Below, in pieces: positions 1 to 15,900 of a stretch of 64,000 bases of DNA. The notes beneath the pieces were generated by a model that saw only the letters and a program-made list of their open reading frames with translations, was not told where the DNA came from and searched no databases. The stretch comes from Pteria penguin (Eukaryota > Mollusca > Bivalvia > Pterioida > Pteriidae), in contig CM068592.1 in assembly GCA_035048485.1 (NCBI GenBank), positions 31,742,001-31,806,000 of the forward strand, given 5' to 3'. Both the position numbers and the translations under genes were made by a program. Within the stretch, counting starts at the first letter, position 1, and every line of letters begins with the position of its first letter.

Positions 1-1051
<1,051 letters not shown>

Positions 1052-1262
1052 TACAGATATTTCTTCGGAGATCCAAAGTCCATAGTACTCCCAGGTGTTT
1101 CACTGATTCTATTTGTGCTTTATATGTTTATTTCTTTTTCAGTGATTGTATTCTTTCAGAGGATCCACCTGCCTTTACGTCGGGTAAATCCCTTCACTTT
1201 CCACGGCCGTGTTGTCATGCATGCGATTAGCTAATGATTGGCTATTAAACTCTATTTTTGGG

Positions 1263-1407
1263 GAGCTCAGGTAGCTCAGTCGGTTAAAGGGTCGGGTGCA
1301 TAACAGCTAGGTGTTTCGATACCATAGGTCGTGGGTTCGAGTCCCAGACGGGGAACGAATATAAGTGAAATATGGGGTGCCTTGTTAGCTGTAGTGTCTT
1401 TGTACTT

Positions 1408-1466
<59 letters not shown>

Positions 1467-1479
1467 AGAGAGAGAGACA
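1263..1479. repeat. Half copy of the fold-back/tRNA-like element with (TA)n(GA)n
   Basis: The tRNA-like centre and the right arm of the preceding element recur here (A box GGTAGCTCAGTCGG, B box GGTTCGAGTCC). The left arm is absent. The right arm runs into (TA)n and then (GA)n, which is the mirror image of the (CT)n(TA)n at the left end of the full copy. Confidence 0.7.
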
Positions 1480-1883
1480 GAGCTTATATGTACATACATC
1501 GTAACTCCTCTTTGTATGGTTGGTGGGAGAAGAGAAGATATACATGTCACGTAAAAGAATTCTCGTTCTGGATTGATCTACGACAAAGACATCAATAGGA
1601 ATCGATTCTTTCACCGCTATAACATAATATCTGACAGTGGGGAGGGATGTGAAATAAACAAGTGCCAAGTAAAAGTGAAATCTGTTACTGACTTCTCTTG
1701 AGGGTGATTATGAGAAATACAATTTACCGTGCGACAATAAGTGCATTTTCTTTTTACTATTCAGTCTGTCACTTTAAAAAGTGTATGACAAGATTAATTC
1801 CGAACACGCAACTCTCAAAAGACTCCTTTCTATTGTTTAGTGGCCTTTTAGTACCGTAAAAACCACTTCGGGTTTTTCTTGGT

Positions 1884-1930
<47 letters not shown>

Positions 1931-3616
1931 GTACATGTGCACATACCTTTGTCACGCAAAACAAGTGTTTGGTTCATTTATTAAATTCACATTCCATGTA
2001 CCAAAGCAATTTTCTGGTCTTGACAAGACGAAGTAAATATTTTAATAATCTCTTTGAAAATGGGTATGATTTTTAATACTTTGTCTTATTTAATTTTCTT
2101 TTTGAAATTATGAATGAATAAGTTACTCTGTCTTGTGACAATTAGTCAAATGGACAAGAATCTCTTAAATTTCCATTTTAATCTTACAAACCATCGAATG
2201 AAAACTCTCATTGTGCTCTAGTTAGAAAAACTTCAGAAATAGGGGGATGTAGCATATCAATATTATTCAGTATTGAGTTTTATTTAATTCATATAAATAG
2301 TCAGTTTTGATATATTTCATCTACTTCATATTTCGTTTGTTTGTTTAGTACTATTTGACTTATAGAGTTGCAGGTTCATTGTTTTAGATTTTGCACATAT
2401 CGTTCTTTGGAGCCTTATACTGCCTCGCCCAAAAGACCCACAGGAAGATCACAGTGAGGAAATTCCTTTCTGACTACTGCTATCGAGGTTCGACCGCCGT
2501 CGTATTAGAATCTCAATGCGATACGCCCGGATTCATCAACCCGTTATAATTTCACAAAATAAAGATTGCGTAATACAATTAACACTTCAACACAGCTCAG
2601 GGTGTGATATGAACGAATCAACCCAACCTTTTCCTGATTCAAGATAGTACATGTATCACAATAATCTTTGGGCAAAGGTCAAAACGAGAGTTTAGTTTCA
2701 TACAAACAAATATGAAAACAGAAATATAGAATTTCTCTGGTAGACAATATAATTGTCTGGAGAACCGACTCTCTATTATGTAATGAGCATTTCTGGCATA
2801 GCTTGGCATCAGGCTTCGACCGATTAATCATAATAATAATTATCATGCTACAGTATTTTATGTTCTAAAGACATTTTATGACTTGATAAGTGTGTCTCTG
2901 ATTTATATTAGAATTCAAGTTATGCTTCCTTCTGATGACACAATTTAAGGACATACCCGGCTCGCAAAACTTTTATAAGTTCCATGCAGTCGATGACAAG
3001 AAAGATAACTCTAATTTAGTCATGGGTAAAGCTCCAGGGTTGCCAGTAATATTGCAAATACAGATTTTCTCTGTCTTTTCACCAGAAAGGTACCAATTTC
3101 TTTACTTCATTCAAAGGATTATGTATCCAATGTATCTTATTTCAAATATGAAGAGAAAATGTCCACCATAAAAGAAAATATTGAGTAATGTTTGTTTTGC
3201 CTATACATGGCAATGAAAAATGCTTGAATCGGTCAATCAAGGAAGTTAAAAAAACTCCAGATTTTCTTTTGATAACCACATCAGACGTCATCATGAGTCT
3301 CTATGATAGACCATAGGAACAAACTGGAACAGCTTTGAGGCAAATCTATCCTAAAACTGAATAAGTAGGATATGACCTTAAAGGGGAAGGGAAGGCTTCG
3401 CTTCATAAGTCCCTAACGTCCTGTGTTCGAAACAGATCGGTGATTTGTCAGTGTCCCATGTTGGGAATGATTCAGTGAAAACCGCAATCCCATGTTGCGA
3501 TAGATGTTAGATCGTAAAATATCCAAATACCCACACTGCGGGCGGGTAGAGCTCTCCGTGCCAATGATGGCATCTGTGCAAAGTATCTATCCGATGTTTT
3601 CATCATATTCATTTAA
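1480..3616. other. Intergenic sequence with a (GA)n tract
   Basis: No convincing gene. A GA microsatellite lies at about 1887-1926. The small open frame at 2935-3171 has no recognisable domain and I do not call it. The stretch at 3375-3545 has the feel of a decayed interspersed repeat but I cannot assign it. Confidence 0.4.
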
Positions 3617-3662
3617 ATGACTGTCCGCGCCACTCACTTTGTAAACCGAAAAATCTGGATTT
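3617..3662. repeat. Solitary end of a CTGTCCGCGCCACTC-type MITE
   Basis: These bases match, with a few changes, the first 45 or so bases of the palindromic MITE in TACO1 intron 1 (13620 onward): the CTGTCCGCGCCACTC start and AATCTGGATTTTCACTTAT. No opposite end is found after the satellite array that follows directly. Confidence 0.65.
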
Positions 3663-3674
3663 TCACTTATATCG

Positions 3675-6600
3675 ACATCGATAATTCCCGTATAGTAACA
3701 ATTAGTGGTAAATACAGATATATCATAATAGACAAATATATACAGACATCGATATCTCCCGCATAGTAACAATTAGTGGTAAATACAGATACATGTATAT
3801 CATAATAGACAAATATATACAGACATCGATCACTCCCGCATAGTAACAATTACTGGTAAATATAGATATATCACAATAGACAAATATATACAGACATCGT
3901 TAACTCCCGCATAGTAACAATTAGAGGTAAATACAGATATATCATAATAGACAAATATATACAGACATCGATCACTCCCGCATAGTAACAATTAGTGGTA
4001 AATACAGATATATCATAATAGACAAATATATACAGACATCGATCACTCCCGCATAGTAACAATTAGTGGTAAATACAGATATATCATAATAGACAAATAT
4101 ATACAGACATCGATCACTCCCGCATAGTAACAATTAGTGGTAAATACAGATATATCATAATAGACAAATATATACAGACATCGATATCTCCCGCATAGTA
4201 ACAATTAGTGGTAAATACAGATATATCATAATAGACAAATATATACAGACATCGATCACTCCCGCATAGTAACAATTAGTGGTAAATACAGATATATCAT
4301 AATAGACAAATATATACAGACATCGATCACTCCCGCATAGTAACAATTAGTGGTAAATACAGATATATCATAATAGACAAATATATACAGACATCGATAT
4401 TTCCCGCATAGTAACAATTAGTGGTAAATACAGATATATCATAATAGACAAATATATACAGACATCGATCACTCCCGCATAGTAACAATTAGTGGTAAAT
4501 ACAGATATATCATAATAGAGAAATATATACAGACATCGATATCTCCCGCATAGTAACAATTAGTGGTAAATACAGATATATCATAATAGACAAATATATA
4601 CAGACATCGATCACTCCCGCATAGTAACACTTAGTGGTAAATACAGATATATCATAATAGACAAATATATACAGACATCGATATCTCCCGCATAGTAACA
4701 ATTAGTGGTAAATACAGATATATCATAATAGACAAATATATACAGACATCGATCACTCCCGCATAGTAACAATTAGTGGTAAATACAGATATATCATAAT
4801 AGACAAATATATACAGACATCGATATCTCCCGCATAGTAACAATTAGTGGTAAATACAGATAGATCATAATAGACAAATATATACAGACATCGATCACTC
4901 CCGCATAGTAACAATTATTGGTAAATACAGATATATCATAATAGACAAATATATACAGACATCGATATCTCCCGCATAGTAACAATTAGTGGTAAATACA
5001 GATATATCATAATAGACAAATATATACAGACATCGATCACTCCCGCATAGTAACAATTAGTGGTAAATACAGATATATCATAATAGACAAATATATACAG
5101 ACATCGATCACTCCCGCATACTAACAATTAGTGGTAAATACAGATATATCATAATAGACAAATATATACAGACATCGATATCTCCCGCATAGTAACACTT
5201 AGTGGTAAATACAGATATATCATAATAGACAAATATATACAGACATCGATCACTCCCGCATAGTAACAATTAGTGGTAAATACAGATATATCATAATAGA
5301 CAAATATATACAGACATCGATATCTCCCGCATAGTAACACTTAGTGGTAAATACAGATATATCATAATAGACAAATATATACAGACATCGATCACTCCCG
5401 CATAGTAACACTTAGTGGTAAATACAGATATATCATAATAGACAAATATATACAGACATCGATCACTCCCGCATAGTAACAATTAGTGGTAAATACAGAT
5501 ATATCATAATAGACAAATATATACAGACATCGATCACTCCCGCATAGTAACACTTAGTGGTAAATACAGATATATCATAATAGACAAATATATACAGCGA
5601 CATCGATCACTCCCGCATAGTAACAATTAGTGGTAAATACAGATATATCATAATAGACAAATATATACAGACATCGATCACTCCCGCATAGTAACACTCA
5701 GTGGTAAATACAGATATATCATAATAGACAAATATATACAGACATCGATCACTCCCGCATAGTAACAATTAGTGGTAAATACAGATATATCATAAGAGAC
5801 AAATATATACAGACATCGATAATTCCCGCATAGTAACAATCAGTGGTAAATACAGATATATCATAATAGACAAATATATACAGACATCGATCACTCCCGC
5901 ATAGTAACAATTAGTGGTAAATACAGATATATCATAATAGACAAATATATACAGACATCGATCACTCCCGCATAGTAACAATTAGTGGTAAATACAGATA
6001 TATCATAATAGACAAATATATACAGACATCGATCACTCCCGCATAGTAACAATTAGTGGTAAATACAGATATATCATAATAGAGAAATATATACAAACAT
6101 CGATCACTCCCGCATAGTAACAATTAGTGGTAAATAAAGATATATCATAATAGAGAAATATATACAGACATCGATCACTCCCGCATAGTAACAATTAGTG
6201 GTAAATACAGATATATCATAATAGACAAATATATACAGACATCGATCACTCCCGCATAGTAACACTTAGTGGTAAATACAGATATATCATAATAGACAAA
6301 TATATACAGACATCGATCACTCCCGCATAGTAACAATTAGTGGTAAATACAGATATATCATAATAGAGAAATATATACAGATATCGATAATTCCCGCATA
6401 GTAACAAATAGTGGTAAATAAAGATATATCATAATAGACAATTATATACAGACATCGATCATTCCCGCATAGTAACAATTAGTGGTAAATACAGATATAT
6501 CATAATAGACAAATATATACAGACATCGATCACTCCCGCATAGTAACAATTAGTGGTAAATACAGATATATCATAAAAGACAAATATATACAGACATCGA

Positions 6601-8549
6601 TATCTCCCGCATAGTAACAATTAGTGGTAAATACAGATATATCATAATAGACAAATATATATAGACATCGATAATAATTCCCGCATAGTAACAATTATTG
6701 GTAAATACAGATATATCATAATAGACAAATATATACAGACATCGATCACTCCCGCATAGTAACAATTAGTGGTAAATACAGATATATCATAATAGACAAA
6801 TATATACAGACATCGATCACTCCCGCATAGTAACAATTAGTGGTAAATACAGATATATCATAATAGACAAATATATACAGACATCGATCACTCCCGCATA
6901 GTAACAATTAGTGGTAAATACAGATATATCATAATAGACAAATATATACAGACATCGATCACTCCCGCATAGTAACACTTAGTGGTAAATACAGATATAT
7001 CATAATAGACAAATATATGCAGACATCGATAACTCCCGCATAGTAACAATTAGTGGTAAATACAGATATATCATAATAGACAAATATATACAGACATCGA
7101 TCACTCCCGCATAGTAACAATTAGTGGTAAATACAGATATATCATAATAGACAAATATATACAGACATCGATAACTCCCGCATAGTAACAATTAGTGGTA
7201 AATACAGATATATCATAATAGACAAATATATACAGACATTGATATCTCCTGCATAGTAACAATTAGTGGTAAATACAGATACATGTATATCATAATAGAC
7301 AAATATATACAGATATCGATCACTCCCGCATAGTAACAATTAGTGGTAAATACGGATATATCATAATACACAATTATATACAGACATCGATCAGTCCCGC
7401 ATAGTAACAATTAGTGGTAAATACAGATATATCATAATAGACAAATATATACAGACATCGATAATTCCCGCATAGTAACAATTAGTGGTAAATACAGATA
7501 TATCATAAAAGACAAATATATACAGACATCGATAATTCCCGCATAATAACAATCAGTGGTAAATACAGATATATCATAATAGACAAATATATACAGACAT
7601 CGATCACTCCCGCATAGTAACAATTAGTGGTAAATACAGATATATCATAATAGACAAATATATACAGACATCGATCACTCCCGCATAGTAACAATTAGTG
7701 GTAAATACAGATATATCATAATAGACAAATATATACAGACATCGATAACTCCCGCATAGTAACAATTAGTGGTAAATACAGATACATGTATATCATAATA
7801 GACAAATATATACAGACATCGATCACTCCCGCATAGTAACAATTAGTGGTAAATACAGATATATCATAATAGACAAATATATACAGACATCGATATCTCC
7901 CGCATAGTAACACTTAGTGGTAAATACAGATATATCATAATAGACAAATATATACAGACATCGATCACTCCCGCATAGTAACAATTAGTGGTAAATACAG
8001 ATATATCATAATAGACAAATATATACAGACATCGATAACTCCCGCATAGTAACAATTAGTGGTAAATACAGATACATGTATATCATAATAGACAAATATA
8101 TACAGACATCGATAACTCCCGCATAGTAACACTTAGTGGTAAATACAGATATATCATAAGAGACAAATATATACAGACATCGATAACTCCCGCATAGTAA
8201 CAATTAGTGGTAAATACAGATACATGTATATCATAATAGACAAATATATACAGACATCGATAACTCCCGCATAGTAACACTTAGTGGTAAATACAGATAT
8301 ATCATAAGAGACAAATATATACAGACATCGATAATTCCCGCATAGTAACACTTAGTGGTAAATACAGATATATCATAATAGACAAATATATACAGACATC
8401 GATCACTCCCGCATAGTAACACTTAGTGGTAAATACAGATATATCATAAGAGACAAATATATACAGACATCGATAATTCTCACATAGTAAGAATTAGTGG
8501 TAAATACAGATATATCATAATAGACATATATATATACAGACATCGATAA
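3675..8549. repeat. 71-bp satellite/minisatellite array, about 68 units
   Basis: Head-to-tail repeats of a 71-bp unit with key segments ACATCGATCACTCCCGCATA, GTAACAATTAGTGGTAAATA and CAGATATATCATAATAGACA. Variants fall at fixed sites: GATCACTCCC, GATATCTCCC, GATAACTCCC and GATAATTCCC, and a 6-bp insertion giving ATACATGTATATC. Between about 4155 and 5340 the ATCTCC and CACTCC variants largely alternate, giving a 142-bp dimer period; near 7750-8330 units with the 6-bp insertion recur about every 148 bp. The many 63-65-residue minus-strand open frames are this repeat read through, not genes. Confidence 0.95.
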
Positions 8550-11500
8550 CATGTGCGTTTCCGTTTACAATTTTACGGTTCATTGATTGGTCAGCGATAA
8601 GTAAATAGGCGGAGTCTCGGAACGGTGAATACAGTGTGTTGATTCAAGCCACATGGAACGATAATGAAATGAGGTTGCAAGCTAAGTCAGTAAGCGGTAT
8701 CTTCTGCTTGCTGGCCATACACGGCATGTCAATTTGTAAAGCTAAACTGAAGAGAAGCTATCCATTTGGTATAAGTACCGTGAAGTCGTCCTTTATCTGA
8801 CATATTTCTTTTTTGCAGGCAGTGCAGTTCCTATTCCTATCTTGAAAATTACATTCAAAATTAACGAGATAAAACCAAGCGCTTCTTATTTTATTTATTT
8901 TAATCTTTTTATTTATTCATTTAAATTTTGTTATTATCACTATAGATATTATTGTTCATTTTATTTAAATTTATTATTATTATTATTATTATCAAGTTAT
9001 TGTTATTAATATTATATCTATTATCATTATTATTATCATTACTATTGTTGTTGTTGTTGCTGCTGCTGTTGTTATTATTACATTTATTTATTTATTATTA
9101 TTTTTATTTTTCGATTTTCAATATAGTTTTGTTTCAATATCTCTTATTGATAAAATAATTCCACTTTTGATAAATTATTGCGAGTATGCAAGAAAATATG
9201 ATTTATCAAATGACAAGATGCGTTGTTACATCATTAATTAAATAATCATGTAATATGATTTCATTAATTAAGAGTACCAAGTGCATATTTCGGAAAAAAA
9301 AATTCTTTTTGGCATGAACAAGCTTGCTCCGTGTTTTATCTATATCCGTTATAGGTTCTTTTTCCTCATATTCCCAATGACGTATCCTGCGAAGTCAACG
9401 TGAAAATTTCTGAAGGACACATTTATGTAATAAGCTTCCAGATCTTTTATTTTGAACGATAATCTTATCTATGACTGTCGATGGAGTAGATATTTACTTT
9501 GGTAGTGTTAAAATGTGAGAAAGTGTAATATCTTGGCCTGTAATCATTGACAGAATGGAGACCGACTTCGGCTGTTCGGTGTGTGACGGACGGGTATCGG
9601 CCGACACATCTATTTATCCTGTCTGGTACAGGTGATATCTGGTGACCGGGTCCTACTACTCATGGAGTAATTAAAAGTTTTGTCTTCCAAGCGACATTTT
9701 ATAGGCTAATTAGTGTTTCTGACAGGGATTTGATATTGTCAGGCATCAAGGACTTGTTCTCGAAGTCGGCATAACAGCGCTCACTAAACCTAGTATGGGG
9801 ACACCACCACAGACTTGAGAAAGTCCGACTTGAAAACAAAAAATTGTGATTATTCTAAAAGTTCGAAATATTTCTTCATGAAACTTTGACAGAAACTACA
9901 TGATTCATGCTATCAAGCTGTCCACTTACCTGTAATGTATGTTAATTCTAATTGGCTCTTACAAGAATGTCCACTGTGTACAGTGGACATTTTTAATGCC
10001 CACTGTCACAATTGGGCAAATTAAATTCCAACCGGACTGTACTGTTCGAAAAACATGTATTCATAATTTACTTGTTTGAATGATAAGGTATTTTAATTAT
10101 TCCTTTCTACTAAAATTTTTCCCATAATATGCATTGCTCTCTATTATAAAGTGATGCTTTACCCCAAATGTTCTGAATGCTCGGATGTCCGACTTCGAGA
10201 ATAAAAATTTAGAAGAAGAAAAGACAACTCTGTATTCCTTTTTGAATACTATTGCGAACTCTAATGTTTCTCAAGATTTAAGCGAGACATAAGCCAAAGT
10301 TAATGGTGATACCTATGGAACATGAACATTTCTAAAGTAATTATTCCGCTGCATTATGAAACATAACAATCGACCTTACGTAGAAATGTGTCTTTTGTAC
10401 CAATAGTTTAGTAGAAATAAGCTGGCAAATATCTAACAAAGCACCCTTTAGTAAACTTTTCATATGACAGAAATGTGACCAAGAGGAAATGTTCAACCCT
10501 ATTGTAACCTTTCCCATTTTTTTGGCAATAGTGAAGAGGACACATATAAAATGGATACCAAAATTTAGCTTATAGCCTGATCAGCTATAAACTGTGATAT
10601 AGATTTTAGATTGTTTTAAGGGAAAATCATAAAAATAAGATGGGAAATATGCATAAAATTTTCGATATGGCAGAAGTGATCTATTAACTGTGATATAACT
10701 TTCAGATTGCTTTAGGGAAAATTGGTAAAAATAAGCTGGCAAATATCCATCACATTTTCAGTATGGCATAAGTGCCGCCAGGAGGAAATGTTCAACCCTA
10801 TTGTAAACATTTCCCACAAGAGAAAGTCTGATTTTGACATGCTTTCCTTTTGAAATTTTCTTGAAATGACAAATTCTGTGTAAAAAATAACGTGGTGTGC
10901 CATGGCACAAATTTGCAACCTTCCGATTAATACAAAAACTATATGCTCCCAACTGAGCTGTCGAATACTTACGATCCGTGCTTATTCATATACTATATAC
11001 AGGTACCACTGGTCAGCTTGGACACGCGCAAGAATCTAATTTGCATAACAAAAGCATATGCAAGATGTTAACGGAAATGTCCAAGGTTCATACCCTTCTT
11101 GTTTACCCTTGCTCACATGCTATTATGACATAGGTCGATTGTGAGTAACAGTCACCTAGTGGGGTCATTAGCCGATCAGGCTCTAGAATGTGTATCCTGA
11201 TCAAGAGATATTTGCCTGATCCGGAAACTGATACACATATCGATCTTTTCTGTGGTCAGATTAGGAATGGGATATATTAGATCTGTTTCGAACAAGAAAA
11301 AAATAGCTTGATCAAGCTGCAGTAGCTCCATTGGCTTTGGACCCAACCTGATCCCACTCTCTTTGATAATGAAGATACAATTACTGCAGTGCTCTAGAAT
11401 TACCCTTTCCTATCAACTAGTATGAGTTCTTTTTGTGATTGGAAAAGTAGATCATCAAAGTCAACTTACATGTAACTGGTCATGTTTATACGATCCCTAT

Positions 11501-12237
11501 CAATAAAATCTTGAGATTTAGTAACCACTAAGTAGTAATTGTTTATATACGGTAACCAAGACTGAGTGTTAACAATAGGGTCTGGAACAGATCGAAAAGT
11601 TAGTGTGAACAAAAATGACTGGAATGTCATCCAAGTTTACCAGAACGTGACCCCATAAGTGATTTCGCCACATTTTAAATGCAGTGGGACAAACAGAGAA
11701 GCAAAATAAAGATTTGGTTTTAATCAGATTGGCCAAGATAATGCATTGTTCTGATGACTTTTGGCAGTTAAGATTGACATTGGTAACTGTGGACAGATTT
11801 CCATGGTTGATTATTGTCAATTGAGTTCGCTCCTCAGAAACCTGGAGCTTATTACATCGCCTGATAATTAAACTTTAACTACATGTACATAAAGTTGTAA
11901 CTTACAAAAAGAGAGATAACGCTTGCAATGATAAACTGCTGTGCATTATTTGTATATGTACAGTATATAACACCATCTTGTTGTTTAGAATTATATACTT
12001 CTTTATTTTAACAGTAATAATAATTGTTGTGATACATTTGTTACTATGTTTTGACAAGTCTTAGTAATTCAACTACCTTTTTGCATCTGAGTGAGATAAC
12101 AGGAATTCTCCAAATGTCACTTACCTCAACACTTGCTGCTGCTTGCCATGATATGAAACAATTGATGTGGTTTTATGTCAGAAATTGTTTCAGGTGATTG
12201 TAATGACAAGATGAAAAAAAATATTTATATGGGTGAG
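8550..12237. other. Intergenic sequence upstream of TACO1
   Basis: AT-rich DNA with trinucleotide runs (ATT and TTG/CTG) at about 8965-9095, a short palindrome around GTCCACTGTGTACAGTGGAC near 9969, and a diverged local repeat at 10420-10815. No gene recognised. Confidence 0.5.
10420..10815. repeat. Diverged local tandem repeat
   Basis: Phrases such as CTGTGATATAGATTTTAGATT, AAGCTGGCAAATATC and GAGGAAATGTTCAACCCTAT recur two or three times with substitutions, at spacings of about 100 to 310 bp. This suggests an old nested duplication. Confidence 0.5.
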
Positions 12238-12251
12238 CTCCCCTATTAGAT

Positions 12252-12532
12252 TGATTGATTGATTGATTGATTTTTGTTTTACGTCACACCACGAATATTT
12301 CACGTATATGGTGCTGGCATCTGCCTGATGCGGGGCATACAAATTTTGACCTTTGCAACGGACCCACCCGAAGCAGTGAGGGATCTTTAACGTGCCATGC
12401 ATACCACGACACGGGGCCTCGGTTTTTACTGTCTCATCCGAAAGACATGACACCGGCATGACCAGAGCGGGACTCGAACCCCGGCCTCCCGATCAGGAGT
12501 CCGACGCGATACCACTAGGCCACGCCGGCTTA
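12252..12532 (-). mobile_element. tRNA-derived SINE, full length, 14-bp target duplication
   Basis: On the minus strand it begins with a tRNA-like head (GGCGTGGCCTAGTGGTA; B box GGGTTCGAGTCCC), continues through a body (GATGAGACAGTAAAAACCGA, GGGTCCGTTGCAAAGG) and ends in AAAATCAATCAATCAATC. It is flanked by the direct repeat CTCCCCTATTAGAT at 12238-12251 and 12533-12546, so both ends are defined. Related copies lie at 16329, 17535, 53030, 58360 and 63659. Confidence 0.9.
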
Positions 12533-12983
12533 CTCCCCTATTAGATGTGACTAAGTATTTGTTGGGAATGAATATACATGTACATGTAGTCCCAAATTCA
12601 TATAGTTCCAACATTGGCATTATATTGTTGTCTTATTATGAAATTTATATACATGTATATGTATAAATTTTTTTTAGATGTTTGTATCAAAGGAGGTACA
12701 ATGTATTAACAAATTACATAATTACATGGATATAATTGTGAATCTGTGGTCTTTTTGCTTCGGACTTTCATGACTGAAAATAAATTTTTAGCAGTGGTTT
12801 TAAAGATTTCTGGTTTAAATTCAAATAGGTTCAAATGTAATAAAAGAGTTGTTGACACATTTTTTTTTACATTTATAGGTGGTTTACAATAATTGATTTT
12901 GTTCTACATACAAATTTGATTTCTTTCATTAAATGTGTTATTTATTTTCAGAGTTGTTGAATAAAACATCTATAAAAAACATC

Positions 12984-15900
12984 ATGCCTCCTTCCAGAGC
13001 CTTATTAATGTTCAAACCATCACAGTTACTGACTACCATACAAAGTACAAGTTCATTCTTGCTCCTTCCTAGATCGTTCTGTCCTTCAGGCAAAAGTCAG
13101 AGATCCTTAGCTGTTCCAAATAAACACATACATACATCTGTCAGAAGTGTGTTACTGCCCATGATGCCACTAGCATCTTACACTTCAAGGAGGCAGAAAG
13201 GTCATTCCAAATGGCAGAACATTGCTCACAGGAAATCAAGCCAAGATAAAATTAAATCCAGCAAGACAGCAAATATAGTCAGACAGGTTCAGAGTGCATT
13301 AAGAGGTAAGATTTTCTAGGAGCCAAATTTTAATCATTTAGCACATTTGGAAGTATTGTTTTCACTGTGTTTAGATTGGAGTAGGTTACTATAAATTGTT
13401 AACCCTCTGAATAAAACTTTTAGTACCACTGAATAAAACTTTTAGTACTGATTGCCTAAAGCACTGCAGTGGTATTCACTATAACCTATTGCCTCTGTGC
13501 AGCCAGGGTTTGATTTCCTTCAGGTTAAATGAAAGGTTTTACTGTAGCACTTGTCAAGTATTTTACTTGGCAAGGATTGGTACAGTACATGTATTGGTAT
13601 AGTCCAGGTAGTTTGTTACTACTGTCCGCGCCACTCGCTTTGTAAACCTAAAAATCTGGATTTTCACTTATTTATCTTTAAAATAGTTTTACAAAATTAA
13701 TATCAATCGACAGATCTTGTTTAGTCGTAACTTTTGGTGTATGTTCTCTGTTTTTAAGAAGAAGCATTCATATTTTATAGCGAAAAATCATTTTAGATAG
13801 GGCGTTTTCTATGTTAATTTTGACGTGACGTCGCCGATGTTTAACATTGAGTCTATGGGAAACTTGGCGATGTCACGTCAAAATTTAACAAAATTTAACA
13901 TGGAAGTCGCCCTATCGAAAATTAATTTTTTTTCAATAAAATATGAACGCTTCTTCATACAAACATATAGCATACACCAAAAGTTACGACTAAACAAGAT
14001 CTATCAAATGGTTTTGCCTTTTTGAAATTATTCTGAAGATGAATAACTGAAAATCCAGATTTTCCAGTTTCCAGAGTGAGTGGCGTGGACAGTAATGTAC
14101 GTGTCAAGGGTTTGTACTTGTCAAGGATTAGTACAGTATAGTTCAGATGATTTGTTACTATTGTAATTGTCAAAGATTAGTACAGTATACTAAGTTGAGG
14201 TGGTTTGCTATTATTGTTATAATGTCAAAGATTTGTAGTTGTCAAGGATTGGTACAGTATAGTTCAGATGGTTTGTTACAAGTGTACTTGTCAAGGATTT
14301 GTATAGTATATATATAGTGCAGGTGGTTTGTTTCTGTTGTAATTATCAAGAATGGGTACAGTATAGTTCATGTGGTTTGTTACCATTGTACTTGTCAAGG
14401 ATTATTGATTACAGTATAATAACAGTAATACAAGCGTAGCTTTTTAAAATGCTTAGGTTGCAATTGGAATAGCTTTAAATTATCAAGTTGTTGGTCAAAA
14501 AGCCAAATGGCTTTATGTAAATAGGAATTACATGTACTTGATTTTAAAACCATCTTTTAATGAGCAGTTGTGAATTTTCCCGCTAAAATTTCTAAAGCCA
14601 CGCCTCATTTTTTCCTTATTAGGAAAGTTGCCGCGCCTTTTTTCTTTATAGGAAAGTCTCTCGGATGTTCTCGTCAATATTCGGAAGTAAGTTGGTTTTT
14701 GTAGTGAGCAAATCTGTTTTTTTAAATTGTGAACATTTCAGAAGATTTATTATTAGAAATCTCAATATTTACAGCAGAATTATGTGCTAATACTGTTTCT
14801 TAGTACCAGATTATTACCCAACATGCCATGCTAATGGAGTTTACACATGCACTCTCAAAGCGAATTTACTATCGTAATATATAATCGGCCGAGGCCGATT
14901 GCAATAACAATATACCGTTCAGGTGGTTTGTTACTATTGTACTTGTCAAAGGTTTGTACTTGTCATGGATTGGTACAGTATAGTCCAGATGGTTTGTTAC
15001 AATTGTACTTGTCAAGGATTAGTACAGTATAGGTTATGTGTTTTGTTACCATTGTACTTGTCAAGGATGTGTACATTATAGTCCAGGTGGCTTGTTACCA
15101 TTGTACTTGTCAAGGATGGGTACATTATAGTCCAGGTGGGTTGTTACTATTGTACTTGTCAAGGATGGGTACAGTATAGTTTAGGTGGTTTGTTACCATT
15201 GTACTTGTCAAGGATGGGTACATTATAGTCCAGGTGGTTTGTTACTATTGTACTTGTCAAGGATGGGTACATTATAGTCCAGGTGGTTTGTTACTATTGT
15301 ACTTGTCAAGGATGGGTACAGTATAGTTTAGGTGGTTTGTTACCATTGTACTTGTCAAGGATGGGTACATTATAGTCCAGGTGGTTTGTTACTATTGTAC
15401 TTGTCAAGGATGGGTACAGTATAGTTTAGGTGGTTTGTTACCATTGTACTTGTCAAGGATGGGTACAGTATAGTTTAGGTGGTTTGTTACAGTTGTACTT
15501 GTCAAGAATTAGTACAATATAGGTTATGTGGTTTGTTACCATTGTACTTGTCAAGGATGTGTACATTATAGTCCAGGTGGCTTGTTACCATTGTACTTGT
15601 CAAGGATGGGTACATTATAGTCCAGGTGGCTTGTTACCATTGTACTTGTCAAGGATGGGTACATTATAGTCCAGGTGGCTTGTTACCATTGTACTTGTCA
15701 AGGATGGGTACATTATAGTCCAGGTGGTTTGTTACTGTTGTACTTGTCAAGGATTATTACAGTATACTACATTTAGGAGGTTTGTTCCTATACTTGTTCA
15801 AGGTTTGTACTGGTCAAGGATTAGTACAGTATATTTCAGATGGTTTGTTACTATTGTACTTGTCATGGATTGCTACATTATAGTTCATGTGGTTTGTTAC

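Noticed and set aside
3587..8422. Dozens of 60-65-residue minus-strand open frames in the 4.9 kb array
   Set aside because: All are the same 71-bp satellite unit read through; no promoter, no variation pattern of coding sequence.
3675..8549. CRISPR-like regular array
   Set aside because: Units are contiguous with no unique spacers, and the window is animal DNA.
8952..9158. 68-codon Leu/Ile-rich frame
   Set aside because: Translation of ATT and TTG trinucleotide repeats.
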